A stretch of DNA of 30,379 nucleotides from CAYYYP01 sp964475985 (lineage in GTDB: Bacteria > Bdellovibrionota > UBA1018 > CAYHWW01). Shown here one piece after another: positions 9,125 through 16,839 of the stretch. The stretch covers positions 1-30,379 of the forward strand of contig CAYYYP010000044.1 of the NCBI GenBank assembly GCA_964475985.1. Reading direction: 5' to 3'. The number at the start of each line of letters is the position of its first letter. Position 1 is the first letter of the stretch. Made by a program: the position numbers and the translations under genes. Under the pieces are notes generated by a model. The model was not told the origin of the DNA. It saw only the letters and a list, made by a program, of their open reading frames with translations, and searched no databases.

Positions 9125-9784
9125 TCAGACCGCAACGACTTCTTGAACTTCTGGAATGGCTTGCTTCAGGCGGGTCTCAATGCCCATCTTCAAAGTTGCA
9201 GTAGAGCTTGGGCAACCACTGCAGGAACCTTGCATGTGAAGAAAGACAATCCCGTTTTCGAATCGATCAAACACAATATCGCCGCCATCCATCGCAACGG
9301 CTGGCCTGACTTGTTCATCAAGGATCTTTTTAATCTTGGTTTCGATTTCAGTGTCGGCGGCCGAGGACGTAGAAGCGGTGTGCCCCGTAGTGATATCACC
9401 GGTCACCGATGGTTGTCCGGAAGCAGCGTGCTCTTTAATGATTTCGGTTGATTTACGGTTGAGCGTTTCCCAGTCTCCGCTGCTGCCCTTGGTTACGGTC
9501 ACAAAATCGCGGCCCACCATTACGGCAACTACGCCAGGAATTTCAAAAAGTTTAGCGGCCAAGGGAGAGTTCTCGTCGGCCTTTTCTTTTGAAGTAAAAT
9601 TTGCGGCACCCACGGCAAGCAGGGTGCGGTTCACAACGTATTTTAAGGTGCTAGGATTTGGCGTGAACTCTAAGGAAACAAAAACTGGTGTCGCATCGGC
9701 CGGAGAACCTGGGCCAGAACCCGTTTGATTGGAAGCAGGATTTGCTTTGGGTGAAGTTTGTCCAGGGGTTTCAACTGCGTTCAT
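9125..9784 (-). CDS. Nfu-type iron-sulfur cluster scaffold/carrier
   Basis: The 219-residue protein has two recognisable domains after a disordered Pro/Ser/Gly-rich leader of about 32 residues. The first is an Nfu N-terminal domain (about 33-115) with FTPNPSTLKYVVNRTLL and IPGVVAVMVGRDFVTVTK. The second is a C-terminal NifU-like domain (about 150-219) with DEQVRPAVAMDGGDIVF and the cluster-binding CSGC. A Ser/Thr-rich linker joins them. It would assemble or deliver [4Fe-4S] clusters in the cytoplasm. The start at 9784 is set by AAAGGAG 8-14 bases upstream. A candidate promoter lies at 9809-9837. The disordered leader is unusual for Nfu proteins. Confidence 0.92.
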   Translation of the reverse strand: MNAVETPGQTSPKANPASNQTGSGPGSPADATPVFVSLEFTPNPSTLKYVVNRTLLAVGAANFTSKEKADENSPLAAKLFEIPGVVAVMVGRDFVTVTKGSSGDWETLNRKSTEIIKEHAASGQPSVTGDITTGHTASTSSAADTEIETKIKKILDEQVRPAVAMDGGDIVFDRFENGIVFLHMQGSCSGCPSSTATLKMGIETRLKQAIPEVQEVVAV

Positions 9785-9808
9785 AGGAATCTCCTTTAGC
9801 GAAGAATC

Positions 9809-9837
9809 ATTTAGCCACAACTCAAACTCTGAATCAA
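9809..9837 (-). promoter_or_regulatory. Candidate sigma-70 promoter for the Nfu gene
   Basis: On the minus strand TTGATT (9832-9837) and CTAAAT (9809-9814) are separated by exactly 17 bp, and the predicted start lies about 18 bases before the ATG, leaving room for the AAAGGAG Shine-Dalgarno. It was identified by eye only. Confidence 0.4.
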
Positions 9838-9865
9838 TACTAATTTGTATGAATTAGATCTAGGC

Positions 9866-9881
9866 TCTGCCCCTTGGCAGA
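9866..9881. promoter_or_regulatory. Inverted repeat upstream of the histone-fold gene
   Basis: TCTGCC (9866-9871) and GGCAGA (9876-9881) form a perfect 6-bp inverted repeat with a 4-base spacer, 26 bp before the ATG of the zinc-finger/histone gene. It could be a leader hairpin or an operator. There is no following T-run, so it is not a terminator. Confidence 0.3.
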
Positions 9882-9907
9882 TGAAGAATCCTGCAGGAAC
9901 ATAGGCC

Positions 9908-10381
9908 ATGACCACGGAAACTACGCCCCCTGCCCCAGAATTCTGGAAAAAGTGTAACAGTTGCAAGACCCCGATTCCGTTTGGGCAAATATATTATGTT
10001 TGTAGCGTATCAACCTGTACGAGGGTGCGGACGGGCCTCGTATTTTGTTCGGTTAGTTGTTGGGATGCCCATGGGCCCATTCACCGAAATGCCGGAGCCA
10101 TTGAATGTAAAGCGCCCACCCTTGCGCAGTGGTTAAAGCAGTTAGCCGATGAAAAGTCCGGTGAGGCCAAACCTGCACCAAGCCGTATGGTAGACCCCCA
10201 AACGGAAGTTTTGGTTGTCGTATCCAAAGTGAAGGCCTACGTGCGCGAACGTTACGGGATGAACACTTCAGACGCTGTAATAGAAATCCTATCGGGCAAA
10301 GTTAGGGCGATTGCGGATAAAGCTATACTTCAGGCGACGCGGGCGAACCGGCAGACTTTGCTTGAAAGGGATTGTGAATAG
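9908..10381 (+). CDS. MYND/ZZ-like zinc finger fused to a histone fold
   Basis: The 157-residue protein has two parts. Residues 16-67 form a zinc-binding module: C16-x2-C19, C32-x4-C37, C47-x3-C51, H55, H59 and C67. The run FCSVSCWDAHGPIH recalls MYND fingers, and ZZ-type fingers are an alternative. Residues 100-157 resemble the single histone fold of the Bdellovibrio histone: a first helix around VVVSKVKAYVRER, a central helix from MNTSDAVIEILSGKVRAIADKAI, and the loop RANRQTLLERD that matches the RKTVxxxD ending of archaeal-type histones. A linker at about 68-99 joins them. It is likely a nucleoid or DNA-associated protein. Zinc-finger-bearing histones form a recognised prokaryotic group, but DNA binding here is inferred. 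Confidence 0.75.
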   Translation: MTTETTPPAPEFWKKCNSCKTPIPFGQIYYVCSVSTCTRVRTGLVFCSVSCWDAHGPIHRNAGAIECKAPTLAQWLKQLADEKSGEAKPAPSRMVDPQTEVLVVVSKVKAYVRERYGMNTSDAVIEILSGKVRAIADKAILQATRANRQTLLERDCE

Positions 10382-10748
10382 TGTCTAAAGGACCGTTTGG
10401 ACGGAAATGGCGCTGCATGATCTTAGATTTATGGCCGATCAGTTTGTCGATACGCTTAGGGGCCGTCCTTAGGAATTAGGGAGTTGAGGACTTAGGCTCT
10501 GGCCGATTCAAAACTCTTTTTCACAACTGGTCACTGTAAAATTCGCTAGAAACTCAACTTTAAAAGCGACGCGTCTACCATCCCCTGCTGGTTGGTACCG
10601 CCTACCACCAAGCAACCTCCATCGCTTAAGGAAATGGTTTGCGCATCATCTCGATAAATGATTTCAAAATAAAATTACCCATTCCCGCTGCCTCAAAAAT
10701 CTATTCTACCCCTTGTCACACCGCGGGCCATAGCCAAGACTCTGAGCC
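10382..10748. other. Intergenic region between the histone-fold and aldo/keto genes
   Basis: This 367-bp stretch contains no intact gene. The right half holds a minus-strand gene remnant, described separately. The left half (10382-10545) shows no open frame, no clear terminator and no strong promoter that I can support. Confidence 0.5.
10546..10707 (-). pseudogene. Remnant of a delta-60-type beta-propeller repeat protein
   Basis: Reading the minus strand from about 10707 to the TAG at 10546-10548 gives a protein C-terminus interrupted by a TGA (10693-10695) and a TAA (10675-10677). After the second stop, 42 codons are open, including RDDAQTISLSDGGCLVVGGT and ending VDASLLKLSF. With the flanking pieces IDF and GSGNG, the pattern (xDxxGxGNG...DA..I.L.DGG.LVVGGT...D..L..L) fits the delta-60 or related bacterial beta-propeller repeats. 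No start codon or upstream portion remains, so this is a decayed tail of a once larger, probably secreted gene. Confidence 0.55.
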
Positions 10749-11627
10749 ATGGCGACATTTCAAAATCCTGAGGCAACAAACTTCCAAACTAAACGAAAAT
10801 TAGGGCGCAGTGGACTCATGGTCAGTCGATTGGGTTTTGGCTCATCCTACGGTGCACCAGCCGAAGCCTATGAAGAGGGCTTCAAACTTGGGGTCAATTA
10901 TTTCTATTGGGGTTCCTACCGTCGAGATGGAATGGGCCAGGCGATTCGCAACTTAGCGCCTCAGCACCGCAAAGACATGGTCGTAGCGCTGCAAAGTTAT
11001 TCTCGCTGGCCCTGGCTTCTACGACGCACCTTCATGTCAGGATTAAAAAAGCTAAAACTTGATTACGCGGATGTCTTGCTTTTGGGGTGGTATAACGAAA
11101 TGCCACCGGAAGCGATTATGCAGGAAGCACTTGAACTAAAAGCTAACGGACTAATTAAGGCCATCGCAATCTCTTGCCATAACCGCCCTCAGTTTAAGGA
11201 GTTCATCGACGATAAACGCTTTGACATCATCATGACTCGCTACAATGCCGCTCACCGTGGCGCAGAAAGGGAAGTGTTTCCGCATTTGCAAGCGTTGCCT
11301 CCGGCCGAGCGTCCGGGCGTCATCACTTATACCACCACGCGCTGGGGTTATCTGGTGGATCCGGAATACACTCCGGATGGCGTATCCACCCCTAAGGGTT
11401 CTGATTGTTATCGCTTTGCGCTTTCTAACCCCAATGTTGATCTGGTGCTGTGCGGGCCTGCATCTCTCGAAGAAATGCGCGAGGACGTACAGGCCGTAAC
11501 GTCACCGAAACTTTCTCATGCCATGACCGATGAGGAACTCGAATGGATGCGTAAAGTTGGTGATCATGTGCATGCCCGTACATCGAAAAAACTTTTCACG
11601 AATCCCTTCATGCAGCGCAAACAATAG
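10749..11627 (+). CDS. Aldo/keto reductase-like protein with degenerate catalytic tetrad
   Basis: The 292-residue TIM-barrel protein starts with the typical strand KRKLGRSGLMVSRLGFGSS. The catalytic tetrad of aldo/keto reductases (Asp, Tyr, Lys, His) is largely missing. Where FDTAxxYG is expected it has NYFYWGSYRRDGMG, so Asp is replaced by an aromatic residue. The Lys strand (VVIATK) reads MVVALQSY. The His strand (IHW) reads LLLGWYN. The distinctive segments (FYWGS, RYNAAHRGAER, TTTRWGYL) look conserved rather than decayed, suggesting a dedicated non-canonical subfamily that may bind NAD(P)H or a ligand without ordinary AKR chemistry. It converges on the CXXCH-protein gene, 6 bp from its stop. 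Confidence 0.8.
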   Translation: MATFQNPEATNFQTKRKLGRSGLMVSRLGFGSSYGAPAEAYEEGFKLGVNYFYWGSYRRDGMGQAIRNLAPQHRKDMVVALQSYSRWPWLLRRTFMSGLKKLKLDYADVLLLGWYNEMPPEAIMQEALELKANGLIKAIAISCHNRPQFKEFIDDKRFDIIMTRYNAAHRGAEREVFPHLQALPPAERPGVITYTTTRWGYLVDPEYTPDGVSTPKGSDCYRFALSNPNVDLVLCGPASLEEMREDVQAVTSPKLSHAMTDEELEWMRKVGDHVHARTSKKLFTNPFMQRKQ

Positions 11628-11633
11628 TCCTGG

Positions 11634-13313
11634 CTAATTTTTAGGATTTTCTGAACCAAGGTGATCTGCACAAGGTGCGTTTTGGGTCCCTTCGCGTTGA
11701 CGTACCACGCGTCCGCGTTTGGTGAGCCGGTACATTCCGGCTGCGGGTGCCTGGTAAGATACGGGAAAAATAACTCGGAAATCAGGTTCTAGAATTTCGC
11801 CCCGAGGATTTTTAGAGATCTCAGAATCCTTCACCTCAAGCCTGCGCTGCAAAAGCAAAAGGTAAAGATCCTTTGCACCCCGCTTACGAACCCGATCATG
11901 GCAGGCATTTACAAACTTTCTAGCCTTTGCCCGAAAGTACCCTTCTCCACGTTTGGAATGCCTTAGATTTTCAAGGAGCTCGGCGGCGGCTGGCAGCTCA
12001 CTTAAGCTTAGATTCCGCTGAAAGGCGTCTTGCCAACCTGTTTCAAATTTTTCAGGCAGAAGTTTTAGTAAAGCAGCGCGCGCCTTTGAGAATACGGGAT
12101 TTGTGAAATCCACGGCCAAAACGGCCATTACAAAAGCTTCGGTTAAAACACCCTGCTCCACCAGAGCATCAATGGCTAAAATATCTGACGCGGCCTTAAC
12201 GGGTGTTAACCATGCGTGGTCGGCATCCCGTCGATTGGTTTTGGGAAACCGCGTATCTGTTTTTTCAAGAATTGCCATGTATTCCCGCCGTGGGATTTGC
12301 AGTGAAGCAGCAACCCCAAACCTGGAGTCCAGAAAAAATTCCGAAGGAATGGTAACCTTAGGTAAATTAAAATCATTGGGCGCGATGTCGGAAGCAAAAT
12401 TCATTTCCTGAGGCGCAAACAAAGGACGAAGAATTTCCTGCAAGCTGCGGCTCTGCAAATTTTTCTGATAAGTAGAAGCGCCTTGGAGTTTTTTCACACC
12501 GGCTAACACGCCATCCGATAGGACATCGGCGTCCACCAAGGTCTCAAGCATTTGGGATAACGCAACATCGGGTTGACGATCACCCAAGGGAAGGGGGCGC
12601 ATACTTCGCCACCAATCATTGTGCGGTACCGCGAGCTGGCCAGAGGGCGCCATGAACGCCGAAAGCTCCTTCATGATGGGTCCGCCATTGATATGGCAGC
12701 CGGAGCACCGCAGTTTTGCGCCAAAAATAGGCTCGCCGGGCGTTCGTGCGCGATGAAGTTTCTGGATATCATCTAAAATATCAAAGGAATCGCCTCGGTA
12801 AAACCACTGCCCTTTTTTACCGTTCCCAATCATTTCGTAAAAATGAAAGGCTTCTTTCTGACGGTCATACACAATGAGCTCAATCATAAGTTTACCATCA
12901 GACGGTTCTTGATCTGCCGCCAACTGTCCGCCGTCCGCGGAGGCGCCCGTAAAATGACCAAAAAAGAATTCACCCTGACCAAGCCTGACTCCTAGTCCTG
13001 GCAGATCGCCGGTTACCATTTCAAAAAGACTAAAGCTGCCGGAGGCGGGATTGTGAAAACCTTGGTTATCGATGAAGGAGGTTGAAAGTTTTGCTCCCTT
13101 AGTTTGCAAAAATTTTCGCAATTCAAAAACATTCCTGGGACAACGTCCGGAACTTTGTAAAACACGAAAAAGTGGATCGGAAAACTCGAGGCTGAGAGGC
13201 CTAGAATCCCGGTCTAGAATGCGACATTTCCCGAATGCCTTAGGCGCAAAGGCCGCTATAAATAAAGTAAAAATCAACGAGACGATGATGCCCCTAAGAA
13301 AATTAGGTCTCAC
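11634..13313 (-). CDS. Exported protein with a single c-type haem motif
   Basis: The 559-residue protein begins with a signal peptide (hydrophobic residues about 9-22, likely cleavage after AFG at 28). One CXXCH site is visible, C203-S-G-C206-H207 in LRCSGCHINGGPIMKEL, so a single covalent haem is expected once exported. No other electron-transfer motif is seen and the large remainder is unrecognised. The start is a GTG at 13311-13313, lying inside the 3' end of the upstream ATPase gene (11-bp overlap), so it is the last gene of the amino-acid ABC operon by arrangement, though no functional link is evident. Confidence 0.7.
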   Translation of the reverse strand: MRPNFLRGIIVSLIFTLFIAAFAPKAFGKCRILDRDSRPLSLEFSDPLFRVLQSSGRCPRNVFELRKFLQTKGAKLSTSFIDNQGFHNPASGSFSLFEMVTGDLPGLGVRLGQGEFFFGHFTGASADGGQLAADQEPSDGKLMIELIVYDRQKEAFHFYEMIGNGKKGQWFYRGDSFDILDDIQKLHRARTPGEPIFGAKLRCSGCHINGGPIMKELSAFMAPSGQLAVPHNDWWRSMRPLPLGDRQPDVALSQMLETLVDADVLSDGVLAGVKKLQGASTYQKNLQSRSLQEILRPLFAPQEMNFASDIAPNDFNLPKVTIPSEFFLDSRFGVAASLQIPRREYMAILEKTDTRFPKTNRRDADHAWLTPVKAASDILAIDALVEQGVLTEAFVMAVLAVDFTNPVFSKARAALLKLLPEKFETGWQDAFQRNLSLSELPAAAELLENLRHSKRGEGYFRAKARKFVNACHDRVRKRGAKDLYLLLLQRRLEVKDSEISKNPRGEILEPDFRVIFPVSYQAPAAGMYRLTKRGRVVRQREGTQNAPCADHLGSENPKN

Positions 13314-14085
13314 GACTGCGTCTGACCCGGCTTAAAAAAAGGCGGCTGCGTTCATGTTTCGGGTTTGAGAAAAAGTCCTTTGGTGAAGCTTCCTCAATGA
13401 TTTGGCCATGATCAAAAAACACCACCCGGTCCGCCACTTCTTCCGCAAATCCCATTTCGTGGGTCACCACCATCATGGTCATCCCGGAATGAGCGAGACT
13501 TTTCATGACCTCTAACACTTCACCGATCATTTCCGGATCAAGGGCGCTGGTGGGCTCGTCAAACAACATGACCTTTGGTTTCATAGCGAGCGCGCGTGCA
13601 ATGGCGACCCGCTGTTGTTGACCACCGGAAAGTTCTGCGGGAAATTTCTGCGCCTGCTCAGGAATCCCTACTTGATTTAAAAGATCTCGGGCAATTTCGT
13701 CGCACTGAGCTTGGCCCCAACCACAGACTTTCCTTGGCGCTAAAGTAATATTTTCCTGAACGGTGAGGTGCGGAAAAAGGTGAAAGCCTTGGAACACCAT
13801 GCCGACTTCTCGTCGAATGAGATCAAGCCGCGCGCCATCCTTAACTTCAACGCCGTCAATAATGACGCTACCTTTTTCAAAACTTTCTAAATAATTGATG
13901 GTGCGGATGAAGGTAGATTTACCGGAACCCGAGGGCCCGATGATGACCACGACCTCGCCCTTTTTAACCGTCAGGGACACGCCCTTGAGCGCATGAAAAT
14001 CCCCAAAAAATTTATGTAAATTTTTTGCTACCACCATGTTTGGCGCAGCATCTAAATTCTTTTTTGGGTGAGAAGTACTCATCAT
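13303..14085 (-). CDS. Polar amino-acid ABC transporter, ATP-binding subunit (GlnQ-like)
   Basis: The 260-residue ATPase carries all ABC landmarks: Walker A GPSGSGKST, signature LSGGQQQR, Walker B VMLFDEPTSALD and the switch His in VVTHEMGF. The sequence type is that of the GlnQ/ArtP polar amino-acid group. About 17 extra residues precede the usual start of the domain. The start overlaps the permease stop by 4 bp (ATGA) and the gene overlaps the next gene by 11 bp, so it is the third gene of a tightly coupled operon. It would drive uptake of an amino acid across the inner membrane. Confidence 0.95.
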   Translation of the reverse strand: MMSTSHPKKNLDAAPNMVVAKNLHKFFGDFHALKGVSLTVKKGEVVVIIGPSGSGKSTFIRTINYLESFEKGSVIIDGVEVKDGARLDLIRREVGMVFQGFHLFPHLTVQENITLAPRKVCGWGQAQCDEIARDLLNQVGIPEQAQKFPAELSGGQQQRVAIARALAMKPKVMLFDEPTSALDPEMIGEVLEVMKSLAHSGMTMMVVTHEMGFAEEVADRVVFFDHGQIIEEASPKDFFSNPKHERSRLFLSRVRRSRET

Positions 14086-14855
14086 ATCTTTTTTAGTATC
14101 CTCTCCACGAGTACAGTTACGGCCGTAAGCACCGTGGTCAATATGAGATAAATTGCCGCAACCGTAGTAAGCACCGGTACCGGCAAAAAAGTTTCGCTGG
14201 AGATTCGATTTCCCGCAAGACTGAGCTCCAGTAAACCGATGGCCGAGGCAAGGGAGCTATCCTTGAGCAGCGCAATGATGTTATTTACCAACGGCGGTAT
14301 TACAATTTGCAAGGCCTGGGGAAGCACCACCCAACGCATGGTTTTATATTTTGAAAGGCCTAAGCTTCTGGCCGCTTCGTTCTGACCGCGTGCCACGGCG
14401 AGGATTCCTGCCCGAATGACTTCTGCATTATAAGCGCCAACATTGAGCGCTAGGGCAATCATGGCCGCAGTAAATTCGCTCAACCTTAAAGAGGGCAGAA
14501 TGCTGGGCAACGCGTAATAAACAAATAAAATTTGCACGAGCAAAGGTGTTCCGCGGATAAGCCAAACAAAAAAATCCACCGGTAAACGCAAAAGGCGGTT
14601 CGCGCTCAGTTTCCCAATGCCCGCAAGGACACCAACGACAATGCCTAAAATCCCTGAGGTCAGGGTCAAAAGCAAAGTCATACGGGCACCTTCGGTAAAA
14701 AGATCGGCCCGTGAGCCGATGGGCTCGGGCGCCCGGTGCAGCAGAAAGCTTGTGATCCAAAATAATACCCAGATGCCCAATGCCGTAGCTGATAAAAGGA
14801 AAGTTACCTCAAGCAGTTTTCGGCGGGGTGGTGAGAAGGAGGAAAACAGCGTCAT
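14082..14855 (-). CDS. Polar amino-acid ABC transporter permease (GlnP/HisM-like)
   Basis: The 257-residue inner-membrane protein has about five membrane segments and the EAA loop that contacts the ATPase, seen as NEAARSLGLSKYKTMRWVVL followed by PQALQIVIPPLVNN. The segment FFVWLIRGTPLLVQILFVYY is typical of the His/Glu/Gln/Arg permease family. Only one permease is encoded, so it probably acts as a homodimer. Its ATG comes 2 bp after the stop of the binding-protein gene, and its stop overlaps the ATPase start. Confidence 0.93.
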   Translation of the reverse strand: MTLFSSFSPPRRKLLEVTFLLSATALGIWVLFWITSFLLHRAPEPIGSRADLFTEGARMTLLLTLTSGILGIVVGVLAGIGKLSANRLLRLPVDFFVWLIRGTPLLVQILFVYYALPSILPSLRLSEFTAAMIALALNVGAYNAEVIRAGILAVARGQNEAARSLGLSKYKTMRWVVLPQALQIVIPPLVNNIIALLKDSSLASAIGLLELSLAGNRISSETFLPVPVLTTVAAIYLILTTVLTAVTVLVERILKKI

Positions 14856-14857
14856 CG

Positions 14858-15643
14858 CTACTTCTTACAACGGATATCTTGATGGAAGTATTTCATGCTC
14901 AATTTTGCGTAGGTGCCGTCACGGAAGACTTCCTCCAGGGCAGTATTTATTGCATCGCGCAACTTTGTCTCTCCCTTAGGCAAAGCCATCCCAATCCGCT
15001 CAATAAATAGGAGATCACCGACTTGGAGTTTTGCTTCCGGGTGTGCCTTTACCGCATCTAACGCCAAAAATCGGTCCGTCACCCAGGCGTCAACCCTTCC
15101 GGCCATGAGGTTCTGCAAGGAATCATGATCCTTGGGATAGGTTTTCACTTCTTTGATCCCTTTATTTTTCTGTAAATAATTGAGGTAGGTGGTCCCCACT
15201 TGTACGGCCAAAACTTTTCCGTCCAAATCTTTCAACTGCAGAGGCCCCCCTGGCCTAGAAACAATAATGCCGCCCGTGCAATAATGGGGGTTTGCAAATT
15301 CTACCACCTGTTCACGTTCAGGAGTGATGCCGTGAGATGCACTGACTAAATCGTAACGATGTTGATTCAGGCCGATCAATAAAGAATCAAAGGGTTGTAT
15401 TTTCCAGGTAAATTTTAATTTCATTTTCTGGGCAATGGCCTGGGTCAATTCAACTTCAAAACCCTTAAGTTCAGCCCCTTCATAATAATTAAAGGGCTTG
15501 AAGCCACCTTCCGTGGCTAATCTGAGGCTTCCGGACTTTTTGACATCCGTAAGCAAGTCAGCGCGAGCCGTAAGGACTACACCCAGTCCAAGACTGCAAG
15601 TCATAAAGAAAGAGAACAGTTTTTTGAAAGGAAAAGATGCCAT
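14858..15643 (-). CDS. Periplasmic amino-acid-binding protein of ABC transporter
   Basis: The 261-residue protein has a signal peptide (about residues 1-28, ending TARA) and then the family-3 extracellular solute-binding fold: LRLATEGGFKPFNYYEG, LKGFEVELTQAIAQKM and the hinge region around GKVLAVQVGTTYLNYL. A Cys occurs in the late segment NPHYCTGGIIVSRPG. It delivers a polar amino acid to the permease encoded directly downstream. The ligand cannot be told from sequence. It is the first gene of the operon and starts 50 bp after the topoisomerase VI A stop; read-through from that operon is possible because no strong terminator lies between. Confidence 0.93.
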   Translation of the reverse strand: MASFPFKKLFSFFMTCSLGLGVVLTARADLLTDVKKSGSLRLATEGGFKPFNYYEGAELKGFEVELTQAIAQKMKLKFTWKIQPFDSLLIGLNQHRYDLVSASHGITPEREQVVEFANPHYCTGGIIVSRPGGPLQLKDLDGKVLAVQVGTTYLNYLQKNKGIKEVKTYPKDHDSLQNLMAGRVDAWVTDRFLALDAVKAHPEAKLQVGDLLFIERIGMALPKGETKLRDAINTALEEVFRDGTYAKLSMKYFHQDIRCKK

Positions 15644-15693
15644 AGGGCATCGCTAATATGAAGTGAAAGCCTTGTCACTCCCTGGATGGAATC

Positions 15694-16839
15694 CTAGACG
15701 TAATCCCCTGCCTTGATTTTTTCCACGATGATCTTCTCAGGCATCGTAGGATCCCTAGGGTCCACCGTAAATAAGGCCTGTTGCTCACAACGACGTTTGT
15801 TTTTCAAAAGCCAATGCAGGATTTCAGATAAACCCTTATTACGTTTGTCTTGAAAAAACGGATCATTCTTAAGTGCATCATCCGCCTTTTTCAAAGCCCG
15901 CACTTCTTGAGCGTCATTTTCCTTCACCGGATAATCGTTAAGATCGTATTTTTTAATATCCTTCGGCAACACGCCTAAGAACCGAACGTCGGGTGCCGAA
16001 AAGTCAGAATTTCTAATAAGGCTGGCGGCAGAACCGGCCTTTAAGGTTCGAAAAATATTTTGCATGGTGTAGGCGTCAAGGTCGCCGAAAAAGAAAATAG
16101 GAATCTTGAGTTGATCCTGAATCAACTTGGACCAGCCACGCACTGCATTAGACGGAACTCCCTGGGCACCGATCAAGATACTATTGTGTCGTTTGGTAAA
16201 ACCATTCGCCACCAATGTATTTGCAGTACCTTCAGATTCAACGATCAAACAAAAATCAATTTTTTTCGAAGCCTTCAGTTGAAGGTTTTGTGGGCGGTTT
16301 TTAGGTTGAAACGGACTAGTACCAAGCTTTGAAAGATCGATGGTGGCCTTGGTTCCATCCGTAAGACTTTCGGTAACGATGAGCTGCTGGGAATACGTTT
16401 GCCCGCCGCGGTCGTTGGCGTAACAGTTAAGGTCTTCGCGGTAGATCTCAAGCATCTCGCAAATGAAATCGATGATGGAATCCGACTCATCCTGATCGGC
16501 AAAATCCAAGGGCTTAAGTTTAGGATCATGCTTCACGTAACCTTTGGCGATGTAGTACAGCTCGCGCTTCGTATTTACGGCACCGGTATCGATATTACGT
16601 AAAAGTACTTCGAGAAAAAAAATCGCACGCGACATTTTTTGTACCGAGGACACGTTAAGCTCCGTGCGCACTTTTTTAGGGCCTGGCGTTAAGTACCCGA
16701 CCTTTGGATTATACCTTGCGTTATCCAACGAACATTTGGTGGCCTGAAGCACGGGCCTACGGGCTTTTTCCAAATCCTGAAGAACTCGTTCGCAAACTTC
16801 GCGCGCAACTTTAGGAACATCATTTCCAGAGCCTCTCAT
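15694..16839 (-). CDS. top6A: DNA topoisomerase VI subunit A (Spo11-like)
   Basis: The 381-residue protein is the DNA-cleaving subunit of a type IIB topoisomerase. The winged-helix region carries the catalytic Tyr pair in TKRELYYIAKGYVKH (Tyr95/96), followed by the conserved SDSIIDFICEMLEIYREDL block. The Toprim domain shows the acidic VESEG (Glu201/203) and the Mg-binding pair GDLDAYT (Asp253, Asp255). The length matches archaeal Top6A. The start overlaps the stop of the upstream Top6B reading frame by 4 bp (ATGA), so the subunits would be made together. Topoisomerase VI is standard in archaea and plants and scattered in bacteria, so this is likely an ancient transfer or a lineage-specific trait. 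Confidence 0.93.
   Translation of the reverse strand: MRGSGNDVPKVAREVCERVLQDLEKARRPVLQATKCSLDNARYNPKVGYLTPGPKKVRTELNVSSVQKMSRAIFFLEVLLRNIDTGAVNTKRELYYIAKGYVKHDPKLKPLDFADQDESDSIIDFICEMLEIYREDLNCYANDRGGQTYSQQLIVTESLTDGTKATIDLSKLGTSPFQPKNRPQNLQLKASKKIDFCLIVESEGTANTLVANGFTKRHNSILIGAQGVPSNAVRGWSKLIQDQLKIPIFFFGDLDAYTMQNIFRTLKAGSAASLIRNSDFSAPDVRFLGVLPKDIKKYDLNDYPVKENDAQEVRALKKADDALKNDPFFQDKRNKGLSEILHWLLKNKRRCEQQALFTVDPRDPTMPEKIIVEKIKAGDYV

Noticed and set aside
15640..15693. Hairpin AGTGA/TCACT between top6A and the binding-protein gene as a terminator.
   Set aside because: Only five weak base pairs, a loop of eight and no proper T-run.
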